A stretch of 64,000 nucleotides of DNA from Cytophagaceae bacterium (GCA_006969745.1 CP030886.1:558001-622000), one strand, 5' to 3'; counted from the stretch's first letter, positions 25,550-34,810 are shown. Notes: generated by a model not told the origin, from the letters alone. Made by a program: numbers and translations.

Positions 25550-26299
25550 ATGATGAGATGTATTCTTGGCCCTCTATTTTTTCTGCTAGTCTTTAATATC
25601 CAAGCTCAACCCAATCTGGAAAAAAGTAAAAACTATTTTGAAAAGCGTGCTGATGGCTCTGTAGGCCTCCTGGCCAAGAAAAAGAATATAAACAAATGCA
25701 TTCGGCTCTTGAAAATTGAAAAGGAGAATCCGGAAGCAATTATGCTTCTACTTAGGGCGTATGAATATAAAGGGAGCTACACAAAACTTTCAAAGAAAAA
25801 GAAGGAACAGCTTTATAAAACTGCTGTTGATTTAGGCTTAGAAAAAATTAAAGAATATCCTGATCACGCAGGAATTCTGTTCTATTATAGCGCAAACCTT
25901 GGTAGATGGGGACAGGAAATCAGTATTCTAAAAGCTCATAAAGAAGGTATAACCGACGAATTACGAGAGACGCTAAAAATGGTAGATGCCCTCGATAGCA
26001 CTTTCGCAGAATCAGGCGCCAAAAGACTTTTAGGTGGAATGCATCTAAAGATTCCAAAAATTCCATTTGTAATGACATGGCCATCCGAAGAAACCTCACT
26101 GGTGCTGCTTGAAAAAGCCTATAAAACGTCATCGGAAAATCTTGCTAATGCAAAGCTGTATGGCGAAGCGCTCATCAAAAACAATTTTGAAGACGAGGGA
26201 ATGGTCCTATTGAGACAGGTCGCATCTAAAGAGCCCAGACCTCATATGTATCTGGAAGACAAGCGAGTCATCGAAGAAACGAAGAAAATAATTAATTAG
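25550..26299 (+). CDS. Secreted helical-repeat protein resembling TRAP transporter TatT
   Basis: The 249-residue product has a signal peptide (ending near NIQAQ) and is otherwise an array of helix pairs. The segment GAKRLLGGMHLKIPKIPF followed by SLVLLEKAYKTSSENLANAKLYGEALI follows the TatT (TRAP-associated TPR) pattern. No TRAP transporter genes are present. It begins 1 nt after the CoA-transferase gene and is followed 7 nt later by the CvfB-like gene. The family call is by pattern only. Confidence 0.7.
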   Translation: MMRCILGPLFFLLVFNIQAQPNLEKSKNYFEKRADGSVGLLAKKKNINKCIRLLKIEKENPEAIMLLLRAYEYKGSYTKLSKKKKEQLYKTAVDLGLEKIKEYPDHAGILFYYSANLGRWGQEISILKAHKEGITDELRETLKMVDALDSTFAESGAKRLLGGMHLKIPKIPFVMTWPSEETSLVLLEKAYKTSSENLANAKLYGEALIKNNFEDEGMVLLRQVASKEPRPHMYLEDKRVIEETKKIIN

Positions 26300-26306
26300 C
26301 GATTGA

Positions 26307-27131
26307 ATGGATGTAGGCACCTATCATACATTAGAAGTAGACAGAATCACCAGCCCTGGTGCCTTTCTCACCAATGGTGAAACCGATGTTTTACTACCAA
26401 CCAAGTATATCCCAAATGGCACACGGGAAGGTGATGAGCTAAAGGTATTTGTATACCGAGATTCGGAAGACCGAATCATTTGTACTACTCAAACGCCATA
26501 TGCGCAAGTCAATGAATTTGCTTACCTCAAAGTAAAGGATGCAAGTAATGTTGGAGCATTTTTAGATTGGGGAATTGACAAAGATCTACTTGTCCCCTTT
26601 CGAGAACAAAACAACAAACTCAGGAGAGGCCAATGGTGCCTGGTGTATCTCTTTCTGGACGAGAAGACTGATCGACTGGCGGCTACTGCCAAAGTGGTGA
26701 AGTATTTCAAAAGAGAGATTACAGTGACTGAAGGTGAAGAGGTGGATTTGCTTATCGCCAACACTACGGATCTAGGCGTAAATGTAGTAATCAACAATAG
26801 CCATAGAGGGCTGATTTACGATAGTGAGCTCTTTCATGATGTGCTGGAAGGTGACCGCATCAAAGGATATGTCAAAGCTATTCGAGAGGATGGCAAAATT
26901 GATGTTAGCCTAAGAAAAGAGGGGCTTGAAAATCTCGAAATAGGTGCACAGCAGATTTTGGATGAGCTACAGAAAAATGATGGCTTTCTTCCGCTTCACG
27001 ACAAAAGCGATCCGGATGATATCCAGTCGATGATGCAAATGAGCAAAAAGAATTTCAAACGATCGGTGGGCATACTTTATAAGAAAAAACTTATCACACT
27101 ATCAAATAGTGGCATTAAACTCAATACATAA
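26307..27131 (+). CDS. CvfB-like S1 RNA-binding protein
   Basis: The 274-residue protein has three S1-like OB folds in a row (about 5-60, 70-130 and 145-210; for instance GAFLTNGETDVLLP and GAFLDWGIDKDLLVP) and a C-terminal winged helix (MQMSKKNFKRSVGILYKKKLI). This is the CvfB/YitL architecture, a cytoplasmic RNA-binding regulator that affects virulence factors in staphylococci; its role in Bacteroidota is not known to me. It is the last gene of the run that starts with the CoA-transferase. Confidence 0.9.
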   Translation: MDVGTYHTLEVDRITSPGAFLTNGETDVLLPTKYIPNGTREGDELKVFVYRDSEDRIICTTQTPYAQVNEFAYLKVKDASNVGAFLDWGIDKDLLVPFREQNNKLRRGQWCLVYLFLDEKTDRLAATAKVVKYFKREITVTEGEEVDLLIANTTDLGVNVVINNSHRGLIYDSELFHDVLEGDRIKGYVKAIREDGKIDVSLRKEGLENLEIGAQQILDELQKNDGFLPLHDKSDPDDIQSMMQMSKKNFKRSVGILYKKKLITLSNSGIKLNT

Positions 27132-27132
27132 A

Positions 27133-27156
27133 AAAACCTGCCAAATGGCAGGTTTT
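27133..27156. terminator. Bidirectional terminator between convergent genes
   Basis: AAAACCTGCC and GGCAGGTTTT form a perfect 10-bp stem around AAAT, with A/T runs on both sides. It serves both the CvfB-like gene and the minus-strand gene ending at 27181. Confidence 0.9.
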
Positions 27157-27180
27157 AACTTCTTGATCGTATAAAGCTAT

Positions 27181-27663
27181 TTAATCATCTGATTCATCAG
27201 CCTGATCTGTTTGCTCCTCTACTAACCCATCATAGATTGCTTGATATCTTGCTTTTACATCTGGATCTGTTTTCAATGCTTTCTTTAAGCTATTGTATAA
27301 TCCAGCACCAATGTCTGATTTGATTTTTCCAATATATATCTCCTTAAAGGAAGCAGTCATCGAGTCATAGTTGACTTGAATTTTTTCAAAAGCCAATACT
27401 TCGTCATTCGTAGCAGACATTTCTTGCAGCTTCAGTGAATCACCTTTTGCTGACTTTATCTCTACGAATCTTGTTGCTACAAGAATTTCATCATTATTAA
27501 TCCAACCATTATAAACATCTGTCATTCTGCCTTTTTCCATCGCTGCCCATGACATAACGGTAGCATATTTGGTTAGGTCTTCATCGGTAAATTTAGCCTC
27601 ATCTTGTGCGCTTACTTTGTCCACACAAACAATTAAACACAGGATTAATAGTACTTTCTTCAT
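27181..27663 (-). CDS. Secreted protein of unknown function (160 aa)
   Basis: The product has a signal peptide (cleavage near KVSAQ-DE) and a mostly helical body with a conserved-looking start (FTDEDLTKYATVMSWAAMEKGRMTDVYNG written in part: DEDLTKYATVMSW). It ends in an acidic, low-complexity tail (EEQTDQADESDD). The helical start recalls small secreted Bacteroidota proteins such as DUF4168, but the match is not firm. Nothing in the neighbourhood points to a role. Confidence 0.75.
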   Translation of the reverse strand: MKKVLLILCLIVCVDKVSAQDEAKFTDEDLTKYATVMSWAAMEKGRMTDVYNGWINNDEILVATRFVEIKSAKGDSLKLQEMSATNDEVLAFEKIQVNYDSMTASFKEIYIGKIKSDIGAGLYNSLKKALKTDPDVKARYQAIYDGLVEEQTDQADESDD

Positions 27664-27760
27664 CTTTGTTTAAGGTTATTATTGATCACAAATCGCAAGT
27701 ATATATCATTGGATTTTACAAAATCAACACCTCAAAACATCATTTTGGAATCAATGAAAA

Positions 27761-27782
27761 AAGCCAACAAAAATGTTGGCTT
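27761..27782 (-). terminator. Terminator of the LuxR-type HTH gene
   Basis: On the minus strand AAGCCAACA pairs with TGTTGGCTT around a 4-nt loop and is followed by TTTTC. It lies 27 nt after the stop at 27809. Confidence 0.88.
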
Positions 27783-27808
27783 GTGGAATTATGGCGTTTA
27801 ATATTTTA

Positions 27809-28021
27809 TCAAGCAACCTGCATCAACACCCGAGCCCAATCTGCTTGATTCTTGATATGTAATTTCATCCTTATATTCTTCCGGTATCCGTCGTATGTAT
27901 GAATACTCATCGCCATCTTGTCTGCAATCTCGCTCCGTGAGTAGCCTTTGCTTAGCCATCTGATCAATTGAATTTCACGGTTTGTAAGTTCATCTTCTAT
28001 TTTTCTTTTGGTGACTTTCAT
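27809..28021 (-). CDS. Stand-alone LuxR-type helix-turn-helix protein
   Basis: The 70-residue protein is a bare GerE/LuxR C-terminal domain: LTNREIQLIRWLSKGYSRSEIADKM followed by the recognition helix SIHTYDGYRKNIRMKL. No receiver or ligand domain is present. It is probably a DNA-binding protein controlled by its own synthesis, or an output domain acting with a separate sensor. It may be transcribed with the LytTR gene upstream (98-nt gap) and ends at a clear terminator. Confidence 0.85.
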   Translation of the reverse strand: MKVTKRKIEDELTNREIQLIRWLSKGYSRSEIADKMAMSIHTYDGYRKNIRMKLHIKNQADWARVLMQVA

Positions 28022-28119
28022 TAGATTTTGCTTTTTGGTGTACCTCTAATTAAAGTCCCCTAATTCGGTATAGTGAAGTTTTTGTCGTGAATGACAGAAA
28101 GCCTAACGTGAAATGCACG

Positions 28120-29691
28120 CTATTTGGCCAGACGTTCCTCCAATTTCGACTTATAAGTTCTCGATAGTTTGAGTTCTTCACCGTCATTCAACAAGAGATA
28201 GTTGCCGAAAATGGTTTTCACATACTCTAAATTTACAATCGTGGATCGGTGGATTTGCACAAACTGTGCAGGCAAAATTTCAAGCACCGCACTCAACTTA
28301 TTTCTGTCAACTTCTGGTCTTTCCTTATTGTCCAGGTAAAATTCGAGGTAATGATCATCTGATTGGATGTAGCGAATGCGATGTGGATCCACAACGGCTT
28401 TACTCTTCAATACAACATAGGCTGTCTCCTGCTCTTTCGACTCCCTTTCAAATCTATCCACCAGATTCTTCAATTGAACATTTGCAATCGCAAGTCTATT
28501 TTTTTCATTGATGATATTCATAAGAATGGCGATCATGGCATAGGACAAGACTCCCACCTCTATGAAAAAACCTGCAAAGAGCGGATCCCACGGTATAAGT
28601 GATCGATCAATGGCTCCATATTCTATTAAAATCTGGCTGAACACTCCCAGAAAAAAAACTGAATATCCGACAAGGAATATTCGAGCAGAAAATGCATCAA
28701 TTCTTAAAAAATTTTCTGCACTCATATAGGCAAATAATATGATGGTCACTACGACCACATACCTCATGGAAATAAGTACAGGAGCCGCTGCAACAATAAA
28801 TGATGGAAACAATAGCCACAGAAGAGAGCTCAAAACGAACAGCATCAATAAGACATTCATAACACGGTTAAACCTCGGCATGGTATGCTTTGTATCAAAG
28901 TAGCGCTGGATATACATGATGAGAAAAATCAATGCCAACTGGGTGGTGAATGGAAAAAAGTGCGTGTTTAATTTCGGATAATCAGATGTAATAAACTGAT
29001 AGCCGTAACCAAGCTTTGCAAAGCACCTCAATCCAAATGTGAGTACATATAATGAATACCAAATGAATATGCTCATCTTGAGCTTTAGACCTACGATCAA
29101 CGAGAGTAATACCACCAAGCCTAGAAATCCAAAGCAAAAACCATAAAAGATGGTCTCCTGATTGTACATTTTCCAAAAAGAAGACTCAGAATATAACCTT
29201 AAAGGGAAACGAACTGCTGAGTTACGTTTGTCAACATTTAATAACAGGGTGGTACTATCACCACTTTCGATTTTAACAGGAAAAACAAAGTTTCTGTACT
29301 GAACAGGACGAGTACTGAACTTAAAACGATCTCCGGATTCATAAAGGAGAACAGCCGAATCTTCTCTTATTTGAAAAAGCTGAAGGTAATCTAGTTGAGC
29401 ATAATCCACTTCCAGGTAATAATCGCTTTCTTCAGACTTGTTGATTAGTGGAATCTTAATCCAAAATGCTGAATTGGTAATTCCAGGATTTGTCCTGTCA
29501 TCGACTAACTCCATCTTACCATTTCTAAAATTATCCCATGCTTGTTGCCCCTTCAATGTATCAATGGTGGCACCCACTTGAACGATATCGTTAAGGTAAT
29601 AGACAGAACCACCCCTGCTCAATTCGAGTTGGGCATTGCACTGGATAATTAGAAAAAAAATAAATGATAGTTGAAAAAAAGGTCTAATCAC
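28120..29691 (-). CDS. 7TMR-DISM membrane sensor with LytTR DNA-binding domain
   Basis: The 523-residue protein has a signal peptide, a periplasmic 7TMR-DISM extracellular domain 2 (about 25-175, with NSAFWIKIPL and YYLEVDYAQLDYLQLF), seven membrane helices (about 180-395), a short coiled linker and a C-terminal LytTR domain (about 430-520, with IRYIQSDDHYLEFYL and FVQIHRSTIVNL). It is a one-component regulator that should sense a carbohydrate-like or envelope ligand and bind DNA from the membrane. LytTR domains bind direct repeats, so it is not the obvious reader of the palindromes at 42-55 kb. Confidence 0.92.
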   Translation of the reverse strand: MIRPFFQLSFIFFLIIQCNAQLELSRGGSVYYLNDIVQVGATIDTLKGQQAWDNFRNGKMELVDDRTNPGITNSAFWIKIPLINKSEESDYYLEVDYAQLDYLQLFQIREDSAVLLYESGDRFKFSTRPVQYRNFVFPVKIESGDSTTLLLNVDKRNSAVRFPLRLYSESSFWKMYNQETIFYGFCFGFLGLVVLLSLIVGLKLKMSIFIWYSLYVLTFGLRCFAKLGYGYQFITSDYPKLNTHFFPFTTQLALIFLIMYIQRYFDTKHTMPRFNRVMNVLLMLFVLSSLLWLLFPSFIVAAAPVLISMRYVVVVTIILFAYMSAENFLRIDAFSARIFLVGYSVFFLGVFSQILIEYGAIDRSLIPWDPLFAGFFIEVGVLSYAMIAILMNIINEKNRLAIANVQLKNLVDRFERESKEQETAYVVLKSKAVVDPHRIRYIQSDDHYLEFYLDNKERPEVDRNKLSAVLEILPAQFVQIHRSTIVNLEYVKTIFGNYLLLNDGEELKLSRTYKSKLEERLAK

Positions 29692-29837
29692 TTAATACTC
29701 ACTCCTCATAAATTTCTAATATAACAAATGAATGCAGACAATGTTGACCAATTCTTTGGATGGTAGATAAAACTAGATATATGGAAGCTTGACCTAGACA
29801 GACTATTGGCAATTCAGGCTGGATATGTCAGATGCAA

Positions 29838-29860
29838 AAAAAAACCGACTTTAAAGTCGG
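29838..29860 (-). terminator. Terminator of the MscS/coiled-coil operon
   Basis: CCGACTTTAAAGTCGG (29845-29860) is a perfect palindrome and on the minus strand is followed by about ten T residues. It lies about 20 nt after the stop at 29881. Confidence 0.88.
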
Positions 29861-29880
29861 CTTAAGTAAGTAGCTTATTC

Positions 29881-30237
29881 TTAATTCTTAAACTTGTCAA
29901 AAAGGTAAGAAAATCCATCCTTTATTCCAGTATAAGCCATTTCAGCTTCATCCCTTACCTCATCCACTTTTTGCGAGGCATCCTCTTTCACTTCATTCCA
30001 TTTACTTTCACTTGTATCTTTGATCTTCTCGTATTGATTGATCAGTGCCTCTCTTTTCTGTTTTAGTAGTTCAATTTTTTCATTGAACTTGTCTTTTGCG
30101 GACTGTTCTACTTCCTCTTTTTTATCTTTTAGAAAGTTTATCCTTTCTTCTAGCTTATCAGCAAATGCTTTGATGCTCTCTTCGTATTTATTCTTATTGT
30201 CAATATTCATGTCATCTAAAATTTCTAAGTCTTTCAT
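29881..30237 (-). CDS. Charged coiled-coil protein (118 aa)
   Basis: Almost the whole chain (about 15-100) is a lysine/glutamate-rich heptad coiled coil, ending in an aromatic tail (GFSYLFDKFKN). It has no signal peptide or membrane helix. Met1 or Met10 may be the start. Such proteins include stress-related sll1863/apolipoprotein-like helices, but the assignment is weak. It follows the MscS gene by 29 nt on the same strand and shares its terminator, suggesting a link to osmotic or envelope stress. Confidence 0.8.
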   Translation of the reverse strand: MKDLEILDDMNIDNKNKYEESIKAFADKLEERINFLKDKKEEVEQSAKDKFNEKIELLKQKREALINQYEKIKDTSESKWNEVKEDASQKVDEVRDEAEMAYTGIKDGFSYLFDKFKN

Positions 30238-30266
30238 TATTCTAATTTTTAAGTTCTACCATTTAT

Positions 30267-31181
30267 TTATGATGCAGCCTTCCCACTCTGGGCCATCTGC
30301 ATTTTCATTTCAGAGAGTTTTTCCCCTCCTTTTATTCCAAAATCCAAAGTTCTGATTGGGTATGGAATAGTGATATCGTTTTCATTAAAAGCCTTTTTCA
30401 CTGCCATGATCGCCTCACTTCGTGCATGCAAGAATCCAGGCTGATCGGGATATTCGATCCAGAAATGAAGAACAAAATTGATGGAGCTATCTCCGAAACC
30501 TGTGTAATACAGATTCACATCTCTGCCTTCCAGTAAGAAAGATTTGGATTTGATAGCCTCTAAAGCCAATTCTTTAACTTTTTCCAGGTCATCTCCATAT
30601 GAAACTCCTACTTCCAGATCTATTCTTCGCTCATTGGTTTTGGTATAGTTGGTCAGTGGGTTTTGAAAAATTTCCTTGTTGGGAATGATTATGTGCAAGC
30701 CTTGGAATGTCTTTATTATGGTTACTCTCAGATTGATTTCCTGAATAATTCCCATGTATCCCTGCGATTCGATAATGTCTCCAACTTCAATTGGTTTTCT
30801 GATGGCAATGAGTACCCCTGATATGAAGTTTGCCGAAATATCTTGAAATGCAAAACCAAGAGCAAGACCGATTATTCCCGCACCGGCCAAGAGCGAGGAT
30901 ACCGTTTTTTCGAGATGCAGCACATCAAGTGCTACCATCAATCCGGTAATCATAACGGCTATATATATAACTGTTGTGAATAGGTTTTGAACTGCAGGCT
31001 TATCATAAAACCTTTGAAATAGTTTGTTTGCGATGAGCTTAGCCGCTTTTGCTAAGAAGAAAAACAGGATAATTACAAGCACGGCCACTGCAAAATTGGG
31101 CAGCATTGCTGTCAATGATTCAAGCCAGGTTTCTAGCTTTCCTTGTAAAATATTTAATGCTTTAGATAATCCGAAATCCAT
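30267..31181 (-). CDS. MscS-type mechanosensitive ion channel
   Basis: The 304-residue protein has three membrane helices (about 22-45, 65-85 and 90-118), the pore-lining TM3 with GAGIIGLALGFAFQDI, the beta domain (RKPIEVGDIIESQGYMGIIQEINLRVT) and a C-terminal alpha/beta domain ending in IPYPIRTLDF. This is the small-conductance channel that opens under membrane tension to release solutes in hypo-osmotic shock. It leads an operon with the coiled-coil gene. Confidence 0.93.
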   Translation of the reverse strand: MDFGLSKALNILQGKLETWLESLTAMLPNFAVAVLVIILFFFLAKAAKLIANKLFQRFYDKPAVQNLFTTVIYIAVMITGLMVALDVLHLEKTVSSLLAGAGIIGLALGFAFQDISANFISGVLIAIRKPIEVGDIIESQGYMGIIQEINLRVTIIKTFQGLHIIIPNKEIFQNPLTNYTKTNERRIDLEVGVSYGDDLEKVKELALEAIKSKSFLLEGRDVNLYYTGFGDSSINFVLHFWIEYPDQPGFLHARSEAIMAVKKAFNENDITIPYPIRTLDFGIKGGEKLSEMKMQMAQSGKAAS

Positions 31182-31300
31182 ATAATGTTTATGAGTTGTT
31201 GGTATACTCTATTAAGGAAAAACCATTCCTTAGTAGAATTGTTTCAATTAATTAATTGATTATCAATATTTTATGAAAAAAAGGATTAATTAGTAGCAAG

Positions 31301-31347
31301 GCATATATTCTCTATATGAGAAATTGATTTTCATATAGAGAATATGC
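31301..31347 (-). terminator. Long stem-loop downstream of the glycosyltransferase operon
   Basis: GCATAT-TCTCTATATGA and its complement form a stem of about 17 bp with a 2-nt bulge and a loop of about 11 nt. It begins 14 nt after the glycosyltransferase stop codon. There is no T-run, so it may be a processing or stabilising structure rather than a classical terminator. Confidence 0.5.
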
Positions 31348-31360
31348 GAATCATGTATTG

Positions 31361-32815
31361 CTAGTTGCTGATGGTGGTCACTTTTTTCAGTTCAGCGACT
31401 TTTGTTTTTGAGCTAAATCCGCTTCGGGTCATTTCGCCCCAGCTTTTCACTCCTTTCAGAATATCTATGTTGCCCTTTACCGAAGCCCAAACCACTCTTG
31501 GGTGATAAATGAATGGCTCAAGTAGTGCTGCCGCTAAAAGTCTTAATTGATCTTTTACGCCTTTGTACTTGTAAAATGAGATTTCTTCTGCATACAAAGT
31601 GAATGATGATATGAAGATAGAAAAGCAATAAAACATGACCAGTAGCGAGAGGAAATAAGTCCATGAAACTGATCCTGTAAACAATAGAAAGATGAAATAC
31701 ACGGCACCACAGAACTCTAGCAAAGGAGCCATCCATTCGAAGAAGAACCAGAACGGATATCCGAATAAGCCGGTGATTTTATACTTAGAATTAAAAAATA
31801 GGTATGTGTGCTTTTGGAGCACTTCATAGGTTCCTCTTGCCCATCTGTTGCGTTGTTTCTCGAATACCTTATTGGTAGATGGAGCCTCAGTCCAACACAA
31901 TGGATCCGGTATCATAGTTACTCTGAATTTTTTGCCAGCTCTTGTCATCATACTGCGCATTCTGACAACCAGCTCCATGTCCTCTCCCACAGTATCTGTG
32001 CTATATCCTCCTGCTTTCAATATGAGCTTTCTATCAAACAAGCCAAAAGCACCTGAAATCAAAAGAAGGCCATTCAATCGTGCCCATGCCATTCTACTCA
32101 GCAAGAACGCCCTTAGGTATTCCAGTACCTGAAACCTTGCCAACATATTTTTAGGCAAGTTTACGTTGATTAGTTTTCCATGCTCTATTTCACATGAATT
32201 GGCAATTCGGACTACACCACCAGAAGCTATTACGCTTGAATCTTCCATGAATGGCTTCACCATACGTTGCAAAGCATCATTTTCCAGAACACAATCCACA
32301 TCAATACAGGCCACTAGTCGGCTGGATGAAACATTAATACCAGCATTGAGTGCGTCAGCTTTACCTCCATTTACTTTATTCACAATGGTCAATTTCTTGA
32401 ATGACCTGTTCTGGGATTTATAGACAGATACAATCTCTTGAGTGGATACCTTTGCATTTACATGCAGAGGGACTTGTATAAGGTCAAATGCCTTTATGAC
32501 CTTTTCCAATGTGTCGTCTTTGCTTCCGTCATTTACCACAATCACATCGTAATTGTTGTACTCTAATGACAACATGGATCTGATATTCTCGACTATTGTC
32601 ATTCCTTCGTTATATGCGGGTGCTATGAGAGAGACCGATGGAGCCATTGGCGAACTGATAATATCATTTACACGATAGAGTGACCTCCTCCTCATGTATT
32701 TCCTAATAGCAAAAAAAGACACGCAGCTAAGGAACAAGTAGCAAATCGTGAGCGATACTGAAAAGCCCAGGACGAAAAAATCTACTATGTGTGTAAGTAT
32801 GGTCCAGATATTCAT
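31361..32815 (-). CDS. Processive family 2 glycosyltransferase (PgaC/hyaluronan-synthase-like)
   Basis: The 484-residue protein has one N-terminal membrane helix (about 10-38), a GT-A domain with VVNDGSKD (93-100), DVD (172-174), GED (277-279) and the processivity motif QRNRW (321-325), then three to four C-terminal helices (about 340-440). These are marks of membrane synthases that polymerise and export a beta-linked polysaccharide such as poly-N-acetylglucosamine. Its start overlaps the HEAT gene by 4 nt in an Hpt-receiver-HEAT-GT2 operon. The sugar is not predictable. Confidence 0.92.
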   Translation of the reverse strand: MNIWTILTHIVDFFVLGFSVSLTICYLFLSCVSFFAIRKYMRRRSLYRVNDIISSPMAPSVSLIAPAYNEGMTIVENIRSMLSLEYNNYDVIVVNDGSKDDTLEKVIKAFDLIQVPLHVNAKVSTQEIVSVYKSQNRSFKKLTIVNKVNGGKADALNAGINVSSSRLVACIDVDCVLENDALQRMVKPFMEDSSVIASGGVVRIANSCEIEHGKLINVNLPKNMLARFQVLEYLRAFLLSRMAWARLNGLLLISGAFGLFDRKLILKAGGYSTDTVGEDMELVVRMRSMMTRAGKKFRVTMIPDPLCWTEAPSTNKVFEKQRNRWARGTYEVLQKHTYLFFNSKYKITGLFGYPFWFFFEWMAPLLEFCGAVYFIFLLFTGSVSWTYFLSLLVMFYCFSIFISSFTLYAEEISFYKYKGVKDQLRLLAAALLEPFIYHPRVVWASVKGNIDILKGVKSWGEMTRSGFSSKTKVAELKKVTTISN

Positions 32816-33894
32816 GATATCAATTCATTTTGGTGGTGTAAAAGCATGCTTTCCAACTCTTCTGATGATGACTCAAATTCAATATTGAGCTTAGCTGCCA
32901 TTCCTACAGCTGCCATTCTCACCTCAAAATTTTTATGCTCTATGAAAGTTTCGAATATTGACCGACAACTTTCGTCGCCTATATGTGCCAGAAAGTTGAG
33001 GCATGAGATAATGGTCTGCGGATTATTGGATTTGTGAATCAGTCTCTTAACGTATGGCAGAGCCTGGAAAGCTTCAAGTTCTTTTAGAGCATCTATTACC
33101 ATGCTTCTGTTTTTGGTAGTCTTTAATAATTCTATAAGCTGTGGGATGAGTTCAAAGTAGTTGAAGCGTACGGTCATTTCCACACAAAATGCCACAGCGG
33201 AAGGCTGCTCATGATAATAGAATTTTGAGAAGTCCGGCAGTTGATCTTTGTGCTTACTTCTTAGTCGATTGTAAATTGACATCTGCTCCCATTCACTTAA
33301 CTCTTCTTTTAAATGATCTAAAAAGCTGAGCGGATTTGGTGCCAATGAGGTCAAACCTAGTCTTGCAGCCATTCTCAGGTCTGTGTTTTTTGAGCCTAGA
33401 AACTTGTAAAATTTTGAAAATACATCTCGCTGCTCCATGCTTTCTAATTCATAAATACCACGTGCTACCGTGTTTGAGTTGAAGCTCTTTAGTTTTCGCA
33501 AGCTGTATGTTTTAAGATTCAAGTCACGATACACTTTGAGCATGGTCTTATTTGCCTCCCCTGTCAAGTTTGCTTTCTGCTTCATTATTTCATCCAATAC
33601 CCACTGAGCTATTTTTCGTGACCTATTCCTTATTTGCATAAGAAATCGTAAACTCCTTCGGTAATCATATTTTACACCTTCATTGACCACAGACTGGATA
33701 GCTATCATAGCCAAATGCTCCTTAATATAAGGCCAATATTTTCGCTTCAGTCGTCTATCTCTAGTGCGAGAAATTTTACTAATTATAATTAGCGAAAGAA
33801 AGAAAATGATTAAACCGGTGAGCACTACGGTGACTCCGAAAATGAAAATCATTTTTGGATCCTGGTCTTCCAGAAATTGTAGTCGAGAGATCAT
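32812..33894 (-). CDS. Membrane-anchored HEAT-repeat protein
   Basis: The 360-residue protein has one N-terminal membrane helix (about 14-40), a basic juxtamembrane stretch (SRTRDRRLKRKY) and then helical HEAT-like repeats to the end (for example NTDLRMAARLGLTSL, VIDALKELEAFQALPYVKRLI and NFEVRMAAVGMAAKL). It is joined to the receiver and glycosyltransferase genes by 4-nt overlaps on both sides. It probably scaffolds the synthase and receives the signal from the response regulator; this is inference from context. Confidence 0.88.
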   Translation of the reverse strand: MISRLQFLEDQDPKMIFIFGVTVVLTGLIIFFLSLIIISKISRTRDRRLKRKYWPYIKEHLAMIAIQSVVNEGVKYDYRRSLRFLMQIRNRSRKIAQWVLDEIMKQKANLTGEANKTMLKVYRDLNLKTYSLRKLKSFNSNTVARGIYELESMEQRDVFSKFYKFLGSKNTDLRMAARLGLTSLAPNPLSFLDHLKEELSEWEQMSIYNRLRSKHKDQLPDFSKFYYHEQPSAVAFCVEMTVRFNYFELIPQLIELLKTTKNRSMVIDALKELEAFQALPYVKRLIHKSNNPQTIISCLNFLAHIGDESCRSIFETFIEHKNFEVRMAAVGMAAKLNIEFESSSEELESMLLHHQNELIS

Positions 33895-34262
33895 GCTGCC
33901 TGTAATAATCGTTTAACTCTCATAGATAGCTCTCCAGGGCTGAATGGTTTAGTCAGAAAGTCAGTGACTCCCAGATCAAATGCTTCAAGAACAGTTGACT
34001 CCAGTCCTTCTGCAGAAAGGATGATAAAAGAGGTGTTTTTCTTCTGATGCGCCCTTACATGCTCAAGTAGTTGAAGACCTGAAATGAATGGCATGTGAAT
34101 GTCTGAAATTATGAGGCTGTAGTCATTGGTTTCAATGGCCTCTTTGGCATCCTTACCATTATTGACACTTTCTATAAGTCCCAGTTGATCTTTGCCAAGC
34201 TTGAATTTGATCATGCTACCCAGCACTTCATCATCTTCGCATACTAATATTTTCTTTTCCAT
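33891..34262 (-). CDS. Single-domain response regulator (receiver only)
   Basis: Starting at the ATG at 34262 (Met12 of the longest frame) gives 123 residues beginning MEKKILVCEDDE, as expected for a receiver. Key residues are the acidic pocket Asp10-Asp11, phosphoacceptor Asp54 in IISDIHMPF, and Lys105 in FLTKPF. There is no output domain, so it must act by protein contact, like CheY. It lies 11 nt after the Hpt gene and overlaps the HEAT gene by 4 nt. Confidence 0.92.
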   Translation of the reverse strand: MEKKILVCEDDEVLGSMIKFKLGKDQLGLIESVNNGKDAKEAIETNDYSLIISDIHMPFISGLQLLEHVRAHQKKNTSFIILSAEGLESTVLEAFDLGVTDFLTKPFSPGELSMRVKRLLQAA

Positions 34263-34273
34263 GATTATGTGTT

Positions 34274-34651
34274 TTAGTGTGTGGCGAGCGTACATTCTGC
34301 ATGCTCTAGTATGTTTTGTAGTATTTCTATTGTTTTAGTTATAGAGGTCTCAAGCCAGGTTCCGTTTTCAAGAGCACCCAATCTCAATTGCCCCAACCCG
34401 GCAAGTATTTCATCCTGGCCTAAAATTTCTAGTGTAGGCTTAACCATATGTGTCAGGTCGGCCAATTCATCGGCGCTTCTTTTCTCCAACCCGGAAGAAA
34501 CTTCAGATCTTAAGTAGAGCATATTCTCTAAGATGTTCTGGGTGAATTCAATTAAAAATTCCGCATCACCTTCCGTATACTCTTCAAGATTTAGCTTTAT
34601 TGTCTCCTCTTTTAAGGAAGCACTAACTCCGATATTTTCTAGTTTATTCAT
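34274..34651 (-). CDS. Histidine phosphotransfer (Hpt) protein
   Basis: The 125-residue helical protein carries the Hpt signature DLTHMVKPTLEILG with His68 as the phosphorylated histidine and Lys71-Pro72 as in Bacteroidota Hpt proteins. It is the first gene of the operon and would pass phosphate between a hybrid kinase encoded elsewhere and the receiver encoded next to it. Confidence 0.85.
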   Translation of the reverse strand: MNKLENIGVSASLKEETIKLNLEEYTEGDAEFLIEFTQNILENMLYLRSEVSSGLEKRSADELADLTHMVKPTLEILGQDEILAGLGQLRLGALENGTWLETSITKTIEILQNILEHAECTLATH

Positions 34652-34810
34652 TTTTGAAATCTGTCAAATGCTGTTCCGAGTAAAGTTTTCATCTCGAATA
34701 CATTGGTAAAACTAGAGTCGCGAGTCTTCAGATTCTTACGTAAAAAACGTATTGTGAAAAATGCGTAATTCCCCCTCCATTCCGACTTGAGGCACTTTTA
34801 GTTTTGAATC

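Noticed and set aside
30038..30355. 105-codon serine-rich plus-strand ORF
   Set aside because: It is the antisense shadow of the Lys/Glu-rich coiled-coil gene, which has a clear operon context and terminator.
34737..34751. Small palindrome TACGT-N5-ACGTA between the Hpt operon and the propeller gene
   Set aside because: Arms of only five bases in AT-rich DNA and no second copy; not distinguishable from chance.
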